Shown here piece by piece: positions 63,016 to 64,000 of a stretch of 64,000 nt of DNA (within the stretch, counting starts at the first letter, position 1; every line of letters begins with the position of its first letter). Origin of the DNA: Luteibacter sp. OK325. GTDB lineage: Bacteria; Pseudomonadota; Gammaproteobacteria; Xanthomonadales; Rhodanobacteraceae. The DNA is taken from NCBI RefSeq assembly GCF_003050935.1, contig NZ_QAOX01000002.1, forward strand, positions 620,001 through 684,000, written 5' to 3'. Under the pieces are notes generated by a model. That model saw nothing but the letters and a program-made list of their open reading frames with translations, had not been told where the DNA came from and searched no databases. Position numbers and translations under genes: made by a program.

Positions 63016-64000
63016 ATGACTACCGAAGATCAGCAGACTTACCTCGATCAAGCGCCTTCCGAACCGATGGATCGGCGCCGATTCCTGAGAATGACCGGCG
63101 CGATGGCCGCGGTGTTGCCATGGATTGGCCTGCCGAGGTTTGCCGAAAGTCATCCCGTGCAGCGCCCCGCTGGGCCCATGCCGGCATCGGAAGCAAGGCA
63201 TACCCTTTGGTACAAGACGCCTGCACCCGAGTCGAACGTGCTGCGCGAAGGCTTGCCTATCGGTAACGGACGCCTGGGTGCACTGGTCGGAGGCGACCCC
63301 GCGTCGAGTTTCCTCTATCTCACTGATGCCTCCATGTGGCTGGGCAAGCGTGATGTAGTTCTCGGAAACGACGGACAGTTTGAATACACCACCGGGTACT
63401 TCGGTAGCCTGGTGATGTTGGCCAAGTTGTATCTGTCGGTGGAAGGCCATGAGGCCGCAAATATCACCGGGTATCGTCGCGAGCTGGATCTGGACCAGGG
63501 AACCATCCGCGTTTCGTATCGGAAAGATGGTGTCGCGTATACGTGTGAAGTCTTCGCCAGCCACCCTGATGACATGATCGCCGTCCGTCTATCGCAGGCA
63601 GGCGGCGGCCTATATAACGGTTCGGTTCAGTTGCGTGGCATGCATGGCGAGACCTCTCGCGCACAGACCGACCATGGGGCGACCGACAGCGCAGCCAGCC
63701 ATTTCGAAGGTGTCCTGGACAATGGCCTCAGGTATGCGGCGAACGTCATGGCCGTTGCGACGGCCGGGACCGTAAAGGCAGACGTAAAAGGACTCCACTT
63801 TACGAACTGCAGTGCGCTTACCGTCATATTCTGCGGTGGCACCAACTACACGCCCGACCTGGCGAAGAACTACATGGATGCGTCGCTCGATCCATTGAAG
63901 CTATCGATACAGAAAACAAAAGCCGCCGCCCTGCAGACGCCGGCCGTGTTGTTGCATACGCATGTAGCCGACTACCGTGCCTTGTTCGACACGATGCGTG
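63016..64000 (+). CDS. GH95 alpha-L-fucosidase, N-terminal part (cut by window end)
   Basis: 328 codons are visible from ATG 63016, running off the right edge. A twin-arginine signal MDRRRFLRMTGAMAAVLPW is followed by the GH95 N-terminal beta-sandwich with WYKTPAPESNVLREGLPIGN, GRLGALVGGDP, LYLTDASMWLG and TCEVFASHPDDMIAVRLS, all typical of GH95. The catalytic (alpha/alpha)6 barrel lies beyond the window. GH95 enzymes hydrolyse alpha-1,2-linked L-fucose or L-galactose, for instance from xyloglucan. Confidence 0.88.
   Translation, partial: MTTEDQQTYLDQAPSEPMDRRRFLRMTGAMAAVLPWIGLPRFAESHPVQRPAGPMPASEARHTLWYKTPAPESNVLREGLPIGNGRLGALVGGDPASSFLYLTDASMWLGKRDVVLGNDGQFEYTTGYFGSLVMLAKLYLSVEGHEAANITGYRRELDLDQGTIRVSYRKDGVAYTCEVFASHPDDMIAVRLSQAGGGLYNGSVQLRGMHGETSRAQTDHGATDSAASHFEGVLDNGLRYAANVMAVATAGTVKADVKGLHFTNCSALTVIFCGGTNYTPDLAKNYMDASLDPLKLSIQKTKAAALQTPAVLLHTHVADYRALFDTMR

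Noticed and set aside
1-64000. tRNA, rRNA, prophage or insertion-sequence genes
   Set aside because: None recognised by eye; only the GH19-like gene has phage flavour and no transposase or integrase is present. A tRNAscan/ISfinder search would settle it.

Overview
The window reads as a chromosomal segment of a high-GC gammaproteobacterium, most likely Xanthomonadales, family Rhodanobacteraceae (Luteibacter/Dyella-like). The reasons are three large TonB-dependent receptors paired with secreted glycosidases, an RND efflux operon, a COQ7-type ubiquinone gene, and short REP palindromes of the GTGGGAGCC...CGGCGATGGGG type. The genus is an inference. No tRNA, rRNA, CRISPR array, insertion sequence or intact prophage was seen.

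Region 1 (1-12.2 kb): a truncated methyltransferase and a YkgJ-type cysteine-cluster protein, then an envelope-lipid locus. It has three paralogous thymidylate-kinase-like P-loop kinases (one divergent), an aspartyl/asparaginyl beta-hydroxylase (LpxO-like), and a tightly packed plus-strand operon: FAAL-type acyl-ACP synthetase, extended SDR, acyl carrier protein, serine-palmitoyltransferase-like enzyme, Wzx-like flippase, and two tandem copies of an unrecognised 279-residue protein. The synthetase/SDR/ACP/SPT set matches the bacterial ceramide pathway known from Caulobacter.

Region 2 (12.2-24 kb): converging on region 1 is a minus-strand operon whose first gene is a GNAT-fold protein, a candidate bacterial ceramide synthase. 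It is followed, with overlapping start/stop codons, by a complete MdtABC-type RND pump and its outer-membrane lipoprotein. A 21-bp inverted repeat separates the two operons. Behind it lie an AIM24 protein and an SDR.

Region 3 (24-35 kb): a membrane-anchored unknown, a luciferase-like monooxygenase, a small secreted protein with four 17-residue PYGAI repeats, and a minus-strand catabolic operon: TonB receptor, Tat-exported GH35, APC permease, PfkB kinase, GH4. The permease/kinase/glycosidase order recalls the fructoselysine (Frl) logic. A REP doublet is inserted in frame into the GH35 gene.

Region 4 (35-53 kb): mostly housekeeping and signalling genes. They are a PAS-GGDEF cyclase, YceI, two cytochromes b561, an epimerase/cupin/truncated-isomerase patch that looks rearranged, a convergent response regulator/histidine kinase pair, a sedolisin protease with C-terminal FG-GAP repeats, a GH19-like lysozyme, a COG2509 flavoprotein, TetR plus its likely target, COQ7, and a b561/ECF sigma/anti-sigma unit.

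Region 5 (53-64 kb): an Oar-like TonB receptor with a strong terminator, then a polysaccharide-utilisation block. It has TonB receptor, GH35 beta-galactosidase and GH27 alpha-galactosidase, divergent from a Tat-exported GH95 alpha-fucosidase cut by the window end. GH35 plus GH95 suggests fucogalactosylated plant glycans such as xyloglucan. The divergent promoter region carries two clear palindromic operators.
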